This document shows, piece after piece, positions 35,572-44,995 of a stretch of DNA of 64,000 bases. The notes beneath the pieces were generated by a model. That model had not been told where the DNA came from and ran no database searches. It worked only from the letters and a program-made list of their open reading frames with translations. Source of the DNA: Vibrio cidicii (GTDB taxonomy: Bacteria > Pseudomonadota > Gammaproteobacteria > Enterobacterales > Vibrionaceae); NCBI RefSeq assembly GCF_009763805.1, contig NZ_CP046804.1, forward strand, positions 992,001-1,056,000, written 5' to 3'. How positions within the stretch are numbered: position 1 is the stretch's first letter; every line of letters begins with the position of its first letter. The position numbers and the translations under genes are program-made.

Positions 35572-36975
35572 TTAAGCTTTCAGCCCAGTGAGCAAGCTTT
35601 CCATGGCGTCACTTTGTGTACGAAGTTGCTCAACATTACGTGATGTCATGGTGATCATTTCGCAAACCTGATTGGACTGATGACGTATCTCCTCAACGCT
35701 TGCGGCAATATTGTCGGCCACGACGCCTTGCTCTTCAGCTGCCGTTGCAATTTGTAAGCTACTATCGGAGATAGTTTGGTTCTTATCGGCGAGCGAGGCG
35801 ATTTCATGATTCACTTCCGACATCAACGCTTGCCCTTGGCTGGCATTGCTCACGGTTACTTCCATCAGCTTGGTCAGTGATTGGCTGTTACGTTGTAATG
35901 CTTCAATCATGGACTGAATTTCGACGGTTGCTTTCTGAGTTCTTCCCGCTAACGCGCGAACCTCATCCGCCACGACTGCAAAACCACGTCCTTGTTCACC
36001 CGCACGTGCGGCTTCTATCGCGGCGTTCAGAGCCAATAGGTTAGTTTGCTCTGAAATACCGTTGATGGTGGTGACCACTTCATCAATTTGCGCTGCATTG
36101 GCATCGAGCTCTTCTACTGCCTGAGAAGCAGATTGAATTTCTGTCGACAGTTTAGAAATCGAACTCAAGGTGTTCACCACTTTCACCTGACCAGATTGTG
36201 CCACGCTACGTGCATCTTCCGTTTGAGTGCTGGAGTCATGCGCTAAATTGGCGACTTCACGGATAGTCGACGCCATCTGTTCTGTGGCACTGGCGAGAGA
36301 ATTGAGGTGCTCTTGCTGAGTGCCTGAAATGTCAGAGCTCTTATGCATCGACTGGTTCAAGTCTGAGCTGATCTGCTGCATCAAAGCGACGGATTCTTGG
36401 ATAGACAACACCATCTTTTGCTCACGCTCTGCCACTTTATCGATCGTAATTGCAATGGTACTGAACTCGTCTCTCACCAGAAAGAAGTTCATACGGGCAG
36501 TGAGATCGCCACTGGCTAAGGTGCTCAGCGCTTTATTCATGGTGAACATCGCGCCGCCAATAAAGGTCATGATGTAGTAGACACCCATCGCCAAAACAAA
36601 CAGCGAACCGAGAATAATAGTGAGGTGCGTACTTGAGAGTGCCGATAACAAATTGCCTTGCTGTGAAGAGACCAGACTAAACGCGCCATTCATCACCGAA
36701 ACCGCGTCTTTTCCGTTGCCAATTGCTATTGCCGGGTAAGCGGAGAGCAGTTCAGCGACTTGATTACGCGTCAAATTTCCCGATTCAATCAGACCTTTAA
36801 CCAGCATGAGCTGATCTTGATACGCTTCATTTAGCATCGCATCTGCGGCGTTGGTGAGAACAAAAGTCAGCATCAATAATGCTAAAACTGGGAGGAGGAA
36901 GAGCAAATAGAATTTTTCTTGAATTTTTAAGTGGATGAGATACTTATCAATCCAACGAAATGGAATTTCTTTCAT
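35572..36975 (-). CDS. methyl-accepting chemotaxis protein
   Basis: This 467-residue receptor has a first membrane segment near residues 22-45. A short periplasmic region of about 80 residues with no recognisable sensor fold follows, then a second membrane segment (residues about 125-150) and a HAMP region. The long cytoplasmic coiled coil has the conserved tip [20 protein letters not shown] followed by [19 protein letters not shown], where CheA and CheW dock. The C-terminus has no CheR-docking pentapeptide. The ligand cannot be inferred. It lies between rlmI and acyP, which are adjacent in E. coli, so it is probably a lineage-specific insertion into a conserved block. Confidence 0.93.
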   Translation of the reverse strand: MKEIPFRWIDKYLIHLKIQEKFYLLFLLPVLALLMLTFVLTNAADAMLNEAYQDQLMLVKGLIESGNLTRNQVAELLSAYPAIAIGNGKDAVSVMNGAFSLVSSQQGNLLSALSSTHLTIILGSLFVLAMGVYYIMTFIGGAMFTMNKALSTLASGDLTARMNFFLVRDEFSTIAITIDKVAEREQKMVLSIQESVALMQQISSDLNQSMHKSSDISGTQQEHLNSLASATEQMASTIREVANLAHDSSTQTEDARSVAQSGQVKVVNTLSSISKLSTEIQSASQAVEELDANAAQIDEVVTTINGISEQTNLLALNAAIEAARAGEQGRGFAVVADEVRALAGRTQKATVEIQSMIEALQRNSQSLTKLMEVTVSNASQGQALMSEVNHEIASLADKNQTISDSSLQIATAAEEQGVVADNIAASVEEIRHQSNQVCEMITMTSRNVEQLRTQSDAMESLLTGLKA

Positions 36976-37063
36976 AATTATTATACTCGTAGTGACCCAC
37001 TGTCCTTCGTGGGGTGAATAGAGTTGATAAATATATCACTCAAAAAAACGGAGAGGTATACGG

Positions 37064-37336
37064 ATGACAAAACGATGCGAGAAATTTGTGGTCTCGGGCA
37101 TAGTTCAGGGCGTTGGCTTTCGCTATCACACGTCACATCAAGGGTTGAAGCTGGGGTTAGTCGGCTATGCAAAGAATCTGCACAACGGCAATGTTGAAGT
37201 GATCGCTTGCGGCGAAGAAGAAAGCCTTGAGGCATTTGCTCGTTGGCTGAACCACGGCCCCAAAACGGCGCAAGTTGATGCATTGAGCCGAGAAGAGAGT
37301 GTTTATCGAGACTTTGATGGGTTCGAGATCTTGTAG
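37064..37336 (+). CDS. acyP: acylphosphatase
   Basis: This 90-residue protein hydrolyses carboxyl-phosphate bonds such as acetyl phosphate. The signature [16 protein letters not shown] near residues 12-27 contains the catalytic Arg (about residue 20), and GYAKN holds the catalytic Asn (about residue 38), so it should be active. GGAGAGG precedes the ATG. It is convergent with tusE, as yccX neighbours tusE in E. coli. An 11-of-12-bp stem (GATCTTGTAGCC/GGTTACAAGATC, 37326-37355) overlaps its stop codon and may act as a weak terminator without a T-run. Confidence 0.95.
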   Translation: MTKRCEKFVVSGIVQGVGFRYHTSHQGLKLGLVGYAKNLHNGNVEVIACGEEESLEAFARWLNHGPKTAQVDALSREESVYRDFDGFEIL

Positions 37337-37358
37337 CCATCCTTGGTTACAAGATCGC

Positions 37359-37688
37359 TTATAAGCATTTTGCGGGTTTAGGCAATCCAGCCAATTTGGT
37401 GGCTTGTTTTGCCGGCCCTTGCTTAAAAAGCTTAAATAAGTATTTGCTGTTTCCTTTTTCTGGACCATGCGCTTTTTCCATCGCTTTTACCAGCATTCTC
37501 ACCGCAGGAGAGGTGTTAAATTCCAGATAGAAGTTGCGAACAAAGTGGATCACTTCCAAATGTGCGTCGGTCAATTCAATCCCTTCTTGCTCCGCGAGTA
37601 TGGCGATCATACCTTCATCCCACACCGTGTGATCGAGCAGGTAGCCTTGAGCATCAGTTTCAATTTCTTTTCCGTTATAAACAAACAT
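37359..37688 (-). CDS. tusE: sulfur-relay protein TusE
   Basis: TusE passes sulfur from TusBCD to MnmA for 2-thiouridine synthesis at tRNA position 34. The 109-residue protein carries the family core [19 protein letters not shown]. It ends in GLPKPAKCL, where the penultimate Cys is the sulfur carrier. The start at 37688 ([11 protein letters not shown]) matches the family N-terminus; a longer frame from 37814 would add 42 unrelated residues. Only a weak ribosome-binding site (GGATA) is visible. Confidence 0.95.
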   Translation of the reverse strand: MFVYNGKEIETDAQGYLLDHTVWDEGMIAILAEQEGIELTDAHLEVIHFVRNFYLEFNTSPAVRMLVKAMEKAHGPEKGNSKYLFKLFKQGPAKQATKLAGLPKPAKCL

Positions 37689-37916
37689 GGTGGATATCCG
37701 TCGTTGTTTCGACAAGTGGCGACAAAGAAGGGTAGAGTAGCCTAGTCTTCGTCGATAGCTCAACCGAAGTTTGTTCAAATTGAATTGAATGGCTAAATTT
37801 AATGCGTCGTTCAAAAGGGCGTTTTAGAAGCTCAAATTGCATATATATGCGAGTTGGTTAGAAATTTTTCGGGGTGAGTAGCATTAATATTGCCAATAAA
37901 TTGAAAATATGCGCAT

Positions 37917-37944
37917 AAAAAAAGCCCGAGTTCGGGCTTTTTTT
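37917..37944. terminator. bidirectional terminator downstream of yccA
   Basis: A7-GCCCGA-GT-TCGGGC-T7 is nearly perfectly palindromic, so it works on both strands. It follows the yccA stop codon on the minus strand. Confidence 0.92.
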
Positions 37945-37959
37945 ATGTTGAAAACGAGA

Positions 37960-38628
37960 TTAATCGTCGTTCATGATGCCAAGAATACTTAGCAAGCTAG
38001 TGAACAAGTTGAGAATGTTCAAGTACATCGAGATGGTTGCACTGACGTAGTTGGTTTCTTCTCCACGTACGATACGGCTAGTGTCGTACAGAATAAAGCC
38101 AGAGAAAACCAGAGCAGAAACGCTACTGATAACCAACTGACCCAGTGTCGAACCCACAAAGATGTTAATAATGGCGGCGACGATGACGATGATCAAGCCG
38201 GCCATCAGGAAGTTACGCATAAAAGAGAAATCTTTTTTGCTCGTGATGGTGTAAGCAGACAGGCCAAGGAACACCATGCCGGTTAAACCTAGCGCTTGTG
38301 CGATGATGGTTGGGCCGCTAGGAATAGACGCGTAGTAGGTTAGCATTGGACCTAATGCACCGCCCATTAGGGTTGTAAAGACAAACGTCCAGACAACCCC
38401 CATTGAAGAGTTGATGCTACGTGGTAGTGCAAAAAACAGAATACCAATTGCGGCAAGTTGCATGACGAGCGCCACGATGGGCGAAATCCCAATCGCCATC
38501 GTTGCCATTGCTGCAACAGCACTAGTGACTAAGGTCATAGACAGTAGGAAGTAGGTGTTCTTCAGTACTTTATTTGTCTGAAGGGTACTTTCCATACTGG
38601 TTGTACGAGAAAACATTGGACTGTTCAT
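37960..38628 (-). CDS. yccA: BAX inhibitor-1/YccA family membrane protein
   Basis: The 222-residue protein has about seven membrane segments after a short cytoplasmic N-terminus and the family segments KVLKNTYFLLSMTL and GEETNYVSATISMYLNILNLFTSLLSILG. E. coli YccA (219 residues) is a substrate and modulator of the inner-membrane protease FtsH, and a similar role is inferred. AGAGGAAG precedes the ATG. It lies upstream of tusE on the same strand, as in E. coli, but a strong terminator separates them. Confidence 0.93.
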   Translation of the reverse strand: MNSPMFSRTTSMESTLQTNKVLKNTYFLLSMTLVTSAVAAMATMAIGISPIVALVMQLAAIGILFFALPRSINSSMGVVWTFVFTTLMGGALGPMLTYYASIPSGPTIIAQALGLTGMVFLGLSAYTITSKKDFSFMRNFLMAGLIIVIVAAIINIFVGSTLGQLVISSVSALVFSGFILYDTSRIVRGEETNYVSATISMYLNILNLFTSLLSILGIMNDD

Positions 38629-38784
38629 AATCTTCCTCTTAAAAAGATCAGTTTACTTATATGTACATTTATGAGGCCGATAGTTCCAAAAATCAAGCCT
38701 GACGTTGTACCTAACTAGGCAAAATAATAGTAGAAATAGTAACTTATGTATCGCTTAAGTTGTAACACTTTATTGCGAATCGGT

Positions 38785-38816
38785 AAAAGAAAAAGAGGTG
38801 TTTCGCAACACCTCTT
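38785..38816 (-). terminator. terminator of the aapJQMP operon
   Basis: AAGAGGTGTT (38793-38802) pairs with AACACCTCTT (38807-38816) around TCGC. The minus strand then reads TTTTTCTTTT. Confidence 0.88.
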
Positions 38817-38830
38817 GGTTTTTCTCTGTT

Positions 38831-39580
38831 TTAATGGTGGAGTATTTGTGCGAGGAAATTCTGAGTTCGATCAGATTGCGGATTTTCGAAGAAATCTTTC
38901 GGATTATTCTCTTCAATGATTTCACCCGCATCCATGAATATCACTCTGTCTGCCACTTCTTTGGCAAAACCCATTTCGTGGGTAACACAAAGCATGGTCA
39001 TTCCTTCTTCAGCAAGCTCAACCATTACGTCTAAGACCTCACGTACCATTTCTGGGTCCAGCGCGGAGGTCGGCTCGTCAAACAGCATCACTTTAGGACT
39101 CATACACAGCGATCTTGCAATCGCAACACGCTGCTGCTGACCACCTGACAACTGACCTGGAAACTTGTCTGCTTGCTCAGGAATGCGTACACGTTCAAGG
39201 TATTTCATCGCGATCGCTTCCGCTTCTTCTTTAGGCATCTTTTTCACCCAAATGGGGGCGAGCGTGCAGTTTTCTAAGACTGTCAGGTGTGGGAAGAGGT
39301 TAAAGTGCTGAAAACACATGCCGACTTCTTTTCTCACCGCCTCAATGTTTTTTAAGTCCTCGGTCAATTCAGTGCCAGAAACGATAATTTGCCCTGCTTG
39401 GTGTTCTTCCAAGCGGTTTATGCAGCGGATCATGGTGGACTTACCAGAGCCGGACGGGCCACAAATAACAATTTTCTCGCCCTTTTTGACATTCAAATTG
39501 ATGTTTTTCAGTACGTGAAACTCACCGTACCACTTGTTCATATCCTTCAGTTGGATCATGTAATCTTGTTGTTGCGTCAT
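38831..39580 (-). CDS. aapP: general L-amino acid ABC transporter, ATP-binding subunit AapP
   Basis: This 249-residue ATPase has Walker [10 protein letters not shown] (residues about 41-49), the Q-loop, signature LSGGQQQR and Walker [13 protein letters not shown], followed by the switch His in CVTHEM. All catalytic elements are intact. It energises uptake of polar amino acids through AapQM. It is the last gene of aapJ-aapQ-aapM-aapP, begins 23 bp after aapM with AAGGACG upstream of its ATG, and is followed by a strong terminator. Confidence 0.94.
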   Translation of the reverse strand: MTQQQDYMIQLKDMNKWYGEFHVLKNINLNVKKGEKIVICGPSGSGKSTMIRCINRLEEHQAGQIIVSGTELTEDLKNIEAVRKEVGMCFQHFNLFPHLTVLENCTLAPIWVKKMPKEEAEAIAMKYLERVRIPEQADKFPGQLSGGQQQRVAIARSLCMSPKVMLFDEPTSALDPEMVREVLDVMVELAEEGMTMLCVTHEMGFAKEVADRVIFMDAGEIIEENNPKDFFENPQSDRTQNFLAQILHH

Positions 39581-39603
39581 AATACGTCCTTGAGCTTACA
39601 GAG

Positions 39604-40701
39604 TTATCGTTTGTGACCGGTGTGTAGTTTATTTTCCAACCATATCGAATATCTCGACATGCCAAAACAAAATACCCAGAACACTAACGCGACAAATACA
39701 TAACTTTCGGTAGCAAAACCGAGCCATTCGGGGTCGGTATTGGCTGCTTGTCCAATGCCTAATACATCGAACATACCGATGATGAGTACCAGGCTGGTGT
39801 CTTTGAAAAGGCCGATAAAGGTGTTCACGATTGAGGGGATAGTAATCTTCAGTGCTTGAGGAAGAATAATTAGCCCCATTTTCTTCCAGTAACTCAAACC
39901 AAGCGCATCAGCCGCTTCATATTGACCTTTGGAAATGGCTTGCAAGCCACCACGAACCACTTCTGCCATATAGGCGGCACTGAACATGACCACGCCTATC
40001 AATGCACGGATCAGTTTGTCAGTCTCAGATCCTTCAGACAAGAACAGAGGCAACATGACTGACGCCATGAATAGTACGGTAATCAGCGGCACTCCTCGCC
40101 ACACTTCAATATAGACGGTACACATACTGCGAATGATCGGCATATCTGAGCGCCTTCCTAGTGCCAAGGCGACGCCAATAGGCAGCGAAACGACGATGCC
40201 AACCAGTGCAATGATCAGTGTGACTAACAAGCCTCCCCATTTGTGGGTTTCGACCACTTCTAGGCCAAATATGCCGCCGTATAGCAGAGCAGCGATAATA
40301 AATGGATAGATGTTGACGAAAAAGAGCCAAATCCAAGTGCGCTTCGGTGTTTTCTCATAGGCTAAAAGCACAGTGAAAATCGCTAAAGATGCATAGAATA
40401 GGCGAGGGCGCCACAGTTCAGCTTGAGGATAAAAGCCATACATAAATTGTTCCCAGCGAACGCTGATGAACACCCAACACGCCCCTTCGCGTGTACAGTC
40501 GTCTCTGGTTAAGCCAGACCAATCAGCACTGATGAACGCCCAATCTACGATTTGCCAAAGTGCTGACAGTGCAAAATAGGCCAGAATCACAGTGACAATT
40601 GAGTTTACAGGGCCATTAAACAGATTTTTCCGCAGCCAACCAATAATCCCAACAGTGTTCGCTGGCGGTGGCAGATTCGGTTGAAATTGATGTACTTGCA
40701 T
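39604..40701 (-). CDS. aapM: general L-amino acid ABC transporter, permease AapM
   Basis: This 365-residue inner-membrane permease has an N-terminal extension with several membrane segments. The core is typical of His/Glu/Gln/Arg-type permeases: EVWRGVPLITVLFM and the ATPase-coupling EAA loop EAADALGLSYWKKMGLIILPQALK. It should pair with AapQ to form the channel. The start at 40701 is chosen because GGTGGAGAGAT precedes the ATG; an upstream in-frame start at 40722 would overlap aapQ further. It lies one base after the aapQ stop codon, suggesting coupled translation. Confidence 0.92.
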   Translation of the reverse strand: MQVHQFQPNLPPPANTVGIIGWLRKNLFNGPVNSIVTVILAYFALSALWQIVDWAFISADWSGLTRDDCTREGACWVFISVRWEQFMYGFYPQAELWRPRLFYASLAIFTVLLAYEKTPKRTWIWLFFVNIYPFIIAALLYGGIFGLEVVETHKWGGLLVTLIIALVGIVVSLPIGVALALGRRSDMPIIRSMCTVYIEVWRGVPLITVLFMASVMLPLFLSEGSETDKLIRALIGVVMFSAAYMAEVVRGGLQAISKGQYEAADALGLSYWKKMGLIILPQALKITIPSIVNTFIGLFKDTSLVLIIGMFDVLGIGQAANTDPEWLGFATESYVFVALVFWVFCFGMSRYSIWLENKLHTGHKR

Positions 40702-40702
40702 A

Positions 40703-41908
40703 TTATCTCTCCACCAGCGCAACTTTCTTGTTGTAAAGGTTCATCAAGGCTGAAGTTAAAAGACTTAACGTTAGATAAACCGCCATGGTCATCGCAATGA
40801 TCTCAATCGCTTGTCCGGTTTGGTTCAATGTTGTACCAGCAAAAACAGAGACTAAATCCGGATAACCAATCGCCATAGCAAGTGAGGAGTTTTTGGTCAG
40901 GTTCAAGTACTGGCTGGTCAACGGTGGAATAATGATTCTCAGCGCTTGAGGAATAATCACCAGCTTTAAAGTGCGCGCTCGAGGTAAGCCTAGAGACATC
41001 GCGGCTTCAGTCTGGCCATGGCTGACGGCATTGATACCAGAGCGAACAATTTCTGCGATAAATGCCGCAGTATAAATACTGAGTGCGACCAATAGCGCAG
41101 CTAACTCGGGAATAATACTAATGCCACCGCGAAAATTGAAACCTTTGAGTTCAGGGTATTCAAATGCGATTGGCGAGCCAGCAATAAAGTAAACCAATAC
41201 CGGGAGCACTATCACTAAAGAGAAGGCGATGCGTCCCATCGGGGTTTGTTGACCGGTGAGCTTTTGTTTGTTTTTTGCCCAAATGCCAATAAAAATTGTC
41301 GCCAACACACCTGCAATTAACGCGGCGAAAACAAATGCACTGCCAGATTCAAAGAGCGGTTTTGGGAAAAACAGTCCTCTTACGTTAAGGAAAACATATT
41401 CTCCCAAGCTAATGCTTGCCCTTGGTAAAGGAAGCGCCTGTAAGACTGCAAAGTACCAGAAGAAAATCTGCAACAGCAGTGGAATGTTACGAAACGTCTC
41501 GATGTAGACGGCGGCAAAGCGGCTTACTAACCAGTTGGTCGACAAACGCGCGATACCAATAACGAACCCGAGAAAGGTCGCAACGATAATACCGAGAAAC
41601 GATACCAAGGCAGTATTGAGTAAACCTACGATAAACGTTGTGCCGTAAGAGTGGGTTTCGTCATACTCAATCAAAGTGAGGCCGATGCCGAATCCGGCTT
41701 CTTGACTTAAAAAGTCAAAACCTGTTGCGATACCGCGTGACTCTAAGTTATTGAGGGCGTTGTTTACTATGGTATAAAAGAAGAAGACCAGAGCCAGTAT
41801 GGCTAGGACCTGAAACAGCACCGAGCGAAAAGTGGGGTTGTAAAACAAATTGGTGCCCGAAGCTGGCTTTCCAGCTCCTGTGGAAAGTGATTTATTGTCG
41901 GGTTTCAT
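40703..41908 (-). CDS. aapQ: general L-amino acid ABC transporter, permease AapQ
   Basis: This 401-residue membrane protein shows the family features: a first segment near residues 28-48, an N-terminal permease part with YIETFRNIPLLLQIFFWYF, and the coupling loop EAAMSLGLPRARTLKLVIIPQALR. The long loop regions and size agree with AapQ/YhdX-type subunits. It is the second gene of the operon, separated from aapJ by 77 bp containing a terminator-like hairpin. Confidence 0.93.
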   Translation of the reverse strand: MKPDNKSLSTGAGKPASGTNLFYNPTFRSVLFQVLAILALVFFFYTIVNNALNNLESRGIATGFDFLSQEAGFGIGLTLIEYDETHSYGTTFIVGLLNTALVSFLGIIVATFLGFVIGIARLSTNWLVSRFAAVYIETFRNIPLLLQIFFWYFAVLQALPLPRASISLGEYVFLNVRGLFFPKPLFESGSAFVFAALIAGVLATIFIGIWAKNKQKLTGQQTPMGRIAFSLVIVLPVLVYFIAGSPIAFEYPELKGFNFRGGISIIPELAALLVALSIYTAAFIAEIVRSGINAVSHGQTEAAMSLGLPRARTLKLVIIPQALRIIIPPLTSQYLNLTKNSSLAMAIGYPDLVSVFAGTTLNQTGQAIEIIAMTMAVYLTLSLLTSALMNLYNKKVALVER

Positions 41909-41937
41909 ACAGCTATAACCTCTAATCCATTACTTAG

Positions 41938-41963
41938 AAAAAGGGCGGCATTACATACCGCCC
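41938..41963 (-). terminator. intercistronic hairpin between aapJ and aapQ
   Basis: GGGCGG (41943-41948) pairs with CCGCCC (41958-41963), followed on the minus strand by about five T. In binding-protein transporter operons such a partial terminator often keeps the binding protein in excess over the permeases. That role is inferred. Confidence 0.68.
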
Positions 41964-41985
41964 ATTCTTAGCTAGACTCTTATCA

Positions 41986-43014
41986 TTAACGGATTGGTGG
42001 CGCGTACATAAAGCCGCCGGCATTCCAAAGGGCATTGACACCACGAGCGATCTGCAGTGGAGAGCCCGTACCAACAGTGCGCTCAAAGCTTTCGCCGTAG
42101 TTACCCACTTGTTTGACGACTTGGTAACCCCAGTCATCACGGATCCCTAAGCCTTTGCCTTTTGGACCATCAACACCCAAAATACGCTTGATGTTTGGAT
42201 CGTCAGACTTAAGCATCTGCTCTGCATTTTTCGATGTAATACCGTATTCTTCAGCATTGATCATCGCGTTTAGAGTCCATTTCGCGATGTTGAACCATTG
42301 ATCATCACCTTGACGAACAACTGGTCCAAGAGGTTCTTTGGAAATGATCTCAGGCAGTACAACCGCTGAACTTGGGTTTTCTAAGTTGAGGCGCAGCGCA
42401 TACAGACCTGATTGGTCGGTGGTTAATACATCGCAACGACCTGCGTCAAAGCCTTTTGATGTCTGAGCAGCAGTATCAAAAACGACAGGTTTGTAACTCA
42501 TACCGCTGTTGCGGAAATAGTCTGCCAAGTTAAGTTCGGTTGTTGTACCTGATTGAACGCACACGGACGCGCCGTCCAACTCTTTCGCACTCTTGATCCC
42601 TAACTCTTTTTTCACCATGAAGCCTTGGCCGTCATAGTAGTTTACACCGACAAAGTTAAGCCCCAATGCCGTGTCGCGATGTAATGTCCAAGTGGTGTTG
42701 CGAGAGAGAACATCGATCTCGCCAGACTGTAATGCAGTAAAACGCTCTTTCGCTGTGAGAGGAACATACTTAACTTTTGTTTTGTCACCCAGTACAGCAG
42801 CTGCGATGGCTTGACAATATTCTACGTCGATACCTTCCCATTCACCCTTTGCATTTGGGTTAGAGAAGCCTGGAAGACCAGTACTCACACCACAAGTTAA
42901 ATAGCCTTGTTTAGTGACTTTATCCAATGTGCTATCTGCTGCAAATGCGTTTGACGACATAACTGCAGTAGAAGCCGCTACGACGGAAGCAAGAACTGTT
43001 AATTTATTTGCCAT
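41986..43014 (-). CDS. aapJ: general L-amino acid ABC transporter, binding protein AapJ
   Basis: This 342-residue periplasmic solute-binding protein has a signal peptide cleaved after SSNAFA and the cluster 3 binding-protein opening TLDKVTKQGYLTCGVSTGLPGFS. The segments RFTALQSGEIDVLSRNTTWT and GTTTELNLADYFR are typical of AapJ. The start at 43014 (MANKLTV) has AGGAAGGA upstream; the longer frame from 43038 lacks support. It is the first gene of its operon, with a 456-bp upstream region. Confidence 0.93.
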   Translation of the reverse strand: MANKLTVLASVVAASTAVMSSNAFAADSTLDKVTKQGYLTCGVSTGLPGFSNPNAKGEWEGIDVEYCQAIAAAVLGDKTKVKYVPLTAKERFTALQSGEIDVLSRNTTWTLHRDTALGLNFVGVNYYDGQGFMVKKELGIKSAKELDGASVCVQSGTTTELNLADYFRNSGMSYKPVVFDTAAQTSKGFDAGRCDVLTTDQSGLYALRLNLENPSSAVVLPEIISKEPLGPVVRQGDDQWFNIAKWTLNAMINAEEYGITSKNAEQMLKSDDPNIKRILGVDGPKGKGLGIRDDWGYQVVKQVGNYGESFERTVGTGSPLQIARGVNALWNAGGFMYAPPIR

Positions 43015-43470
43015 TTGTATCCTTCCTGTATGATCCAAGTTTAACCAGGTGACACCTGATACAACGTGCTCAATCTGTGTTGTGTGTGCCCTATGTGCTT
43101 GATTTCCATTTTAAACGGCATCCGGAAATCAACTATTTATAAGCGTAGGAAAGGATTTTCGAATTCTCAAATATATAATTTAAAAAGAATTTTGAGAGAA
43201 CTCACAAACCCTGCGGTAACTAGAATGAACAAATGTTAATCTAATGTAAATAGTGCAACGAGGTACCACTGCGGTGCAACAGAGCGTTTGTTATTTACAC
43301 TTCTAATAATATGGTCTAAAAGAGTGGTCTTGAGATGGTTTTTGACATTATATTCTGCGAATTGTGATAAATTTGAACAAAAATTATTTGTTGTTGACGT
43401 ACTTAGTGATATCAGTGCACCAAATCTGCTAGGATGACGCATCAGATAGATAGAACAAACAAGGATTGAA
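43015..43470. promoter_or_regulatory. divergent intergenic region aapJ / CysG-like gene
   Basis: These 456 bp contain no convincing gene. Visible signals are a perfect CAGGTG-A-CACCTG inverted repeat at 43046-43058, in the aapJ leader, and a possible promoter TTGACA (43342-43347) with GATAAA (43366-43371, 18-bp spacer) pointing to the CysG-like gene. An A/T-rich stretch near 43175-43200 is flanked by TCTCAAA and TTTTGAGA. Regulators cannot be named. Confidence 0.5.
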
Positions 43471-44391
43471 ATGCGATATTTTCCTCTTTTCATGGATCTG
43501 GAAAACAAACCTGTGCTCGTGGTAGGTGGTGGCGAGGTAGCAAGCCGAAAAATTGAAGCGTTGCTAAAAGCTGGTGCTAAAGTGACGATTGTCTCACCAA
43601 GCCTGGTTGAGGAGCTACTGGATGTGGTGAAAAGTGGAGAGTGCCATTGGCTGAAGAGTTTTTACTCTTCTGAATTGATTAACCGTCATTACGTCCAAGT
43701 GTGGGCAACAACGGATAATCCCGAGCTCAATCATCAGGTATACCGTGATGCAAAAGCGCATAATGTGCTGGTCAACGTGGTGGACGACAAACCTTATTGT
43801 GACTTTATTACTCCGTCTATGATCAACCGTGGTCGGATTCAAATTGCGATATCCAGTGGTGGCTCGTCGCCTGTACTGATTCGTAATATTCGTGAGTCAC
43901 TGGAAGCGCTATTGCCGCAAAATCTCAGTTTATTGGCTGACTTTGCTGAGTCTAAACGTAATGTGATCAAGTCATTACTACCAAGTGTTGAGGAGCGTCG
44001 AGTCTTCTGGGAACAATTTTTTGCTCGAAATGATGTGCAAGAGGCAACCGGCAATCGTCAGTTGGAACAAGTATTTTCCGAAGCCAGTTGTGCGCCACTT
44101 GAGCAAGGCAGCCAATGTGTTTGGATACGTTGTAGTGAGGATGTTGAACTGCTGCCTATTAAAGCACTGCGTTATATGCAAAAAGCAGAGATGGTGCTGT
44201 ATTGGTCTGAGCTTGAGAAGGGATTTTTGGAAATGGTGCGACGTGATGCGAACCGACGCAGTTATAGCGATTCCGCACAGTTAGCTGAAATGGTAAATCA
44301 AAGTCGAGGTGAATACCGTAACCTGTGTATTCTGTTTCCTAAGCGCAGCCAGGCATTCAATTTTATGCAAGGAACAGACTTGGTTATCTAA
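43471..44391 (+). CDS. precorrin-2 dehydrogenase / sirohydrochlorin ferrochelatase, CysG-N-like
   Basis: The N-terminal 200 residues match the CysG-B/Met8 type of siroheme enzyme. The NAD+-binding loop VVGGGEVASRKIEALLKAGA lies near residues 17-36, with WATTDNPELN and CDFITPSMINRGRIQIAISSGGSSPVL downstream. Such proteins oxidise precorrin-2 and insert iron to make siroheme for sulfite and nitrite reductases. At 306 residues it lacks the SAM-dependent uroporphyrinogen methyltransferase half of E. coli CysG (457 residues). The last 100 residues instead form a domain I do not recognise. An AAGGA-type ribosome-binding site (CAAGGATTGAA) precedes the ATG. Confidence 0.88.
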   Translation: MRYFPLFMDLENKPVLVVGGGEVASRKIEALLKAGAKVTIVSPSLVEELLDVVKSGECHWLKSFYSSELINRHYVQVWATTDNPELNHQVYRDAKAHNVLVNVVDDKPYCDFITPSMINRGRIQIAISSGGSSPVLIRNIRESLEALLPQNLSLLADFAESKRNVIKSLLPSVEERRVFWEQFFARNDVQEATGNRQLEQVFSEASCAPLEQGSQCVWIRCSEDVELLPIKALRYMQKAEMVLYWSELEKGFLEMVRRDANRRSYSDSAQLAEMVNQSRGEYRNLCILFPKRSQAFNFMQGTDLVI

Positions 44392-44408
44392 GAATAAGTC
44401 AGTAAACG

Positions 44409-44438
44409 AACAAAAAGCCTCTTGAGAGGCTTTTTGTT
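44409..44438. terminator. bidirectional terminator between CysG-like gene and yajQ
   Basis: AACAAAAAGCCTC (44409-44421) and GAGGCTTTTTGTT (44426-44438) pair perfectly around TTGA, with A/T runs on both strands. Confidence 0.92.
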
Positions 44439-44498
44439 GTCGCTAGCAGCGAGATTCTAGTCAAATTTGCGTTGTCAGTGCGTACTTAGTCGCGAAAG

Positions 44499-44969
44499 TT
44501 ATTGAACTGGAACGGTTGCCCTAGTTTCTGCTGCACGAATCGCGGCGATCGCTTCTTGCAGGTCATCACGCTTTTTACCCGTCACACGAACTTTGTCGCC
44601 TTGAATTGACGCTTGAACTTTCATCTTGGAGTCTTTAATCAGCTTAACGATTTTTTTGGCCATTGGAGTGTCAATGCCTTGGAGAAAGACAATATCTTGA
44701 TGCCAGTTTTTGCCAGTTTGTTCGGCTTGTTTGGCATCCATCGAATTGGCGTCAACCCCACGTTTTGCAAGATGTCCACGCAAAATGTCGCGCATCTGTT
44801 TGAGCTGAAAATCACCTTCAGCGGAAACTTTCACCGTTTCCTCAACCAGCTCAAAACTGGCTTTTACGTTGCGAAAATCAAAACGAGTGGAAAGCTCACG
44901 GTTTGAGTTATCTACTGCGTTACGCAATTCAACGATGTCGATTTCAGAAACAATGTCAAATGACGGCAT
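44499..44969 (-). CDS. yajQ: YajQ family c-di-GMP-binding protein, C-terminus frameshifted
   Basis: The protein begins [19 protein letters not shown] and matches E. coli YajQ (163 residues) throughout. YajQ-type proteins bind cyclic di-GMP and nucleic acids; the effect here is unknown. The written frame ends in ETRATVPVQ at 44499. Removing one base from GTTTC at 44524-44528 (GAAAC on the gene strand) gives the family ending [13 protein letters not shown] with a TAA at 44486-44488, for 160 residues. The last dozen residues are thus altered by an apparent one-base insertion. AAGGA lies upstream of the ATG, and aroH ends only 26 bp before it, so the two may be cotranscribed. Confidence 0.9.
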   Translation of the reverse strand: MPSFDIVSEIDIVELRNAVDNSNRELSTRFDFRNVKASFELVEETVKVSAEGDFQLKQMRDILRGHLAKRGVDANSMDAKQAEQTGKNWHQDIVFLQGIDTPMAKKIVKLIKDSKMKVQASIQGDKVRVTGKKRDDLQEAIAAIRAAETRATVPVQ

Positions 44970-44995
44970 GGTTTACGATCCTTAATTTACAAATC

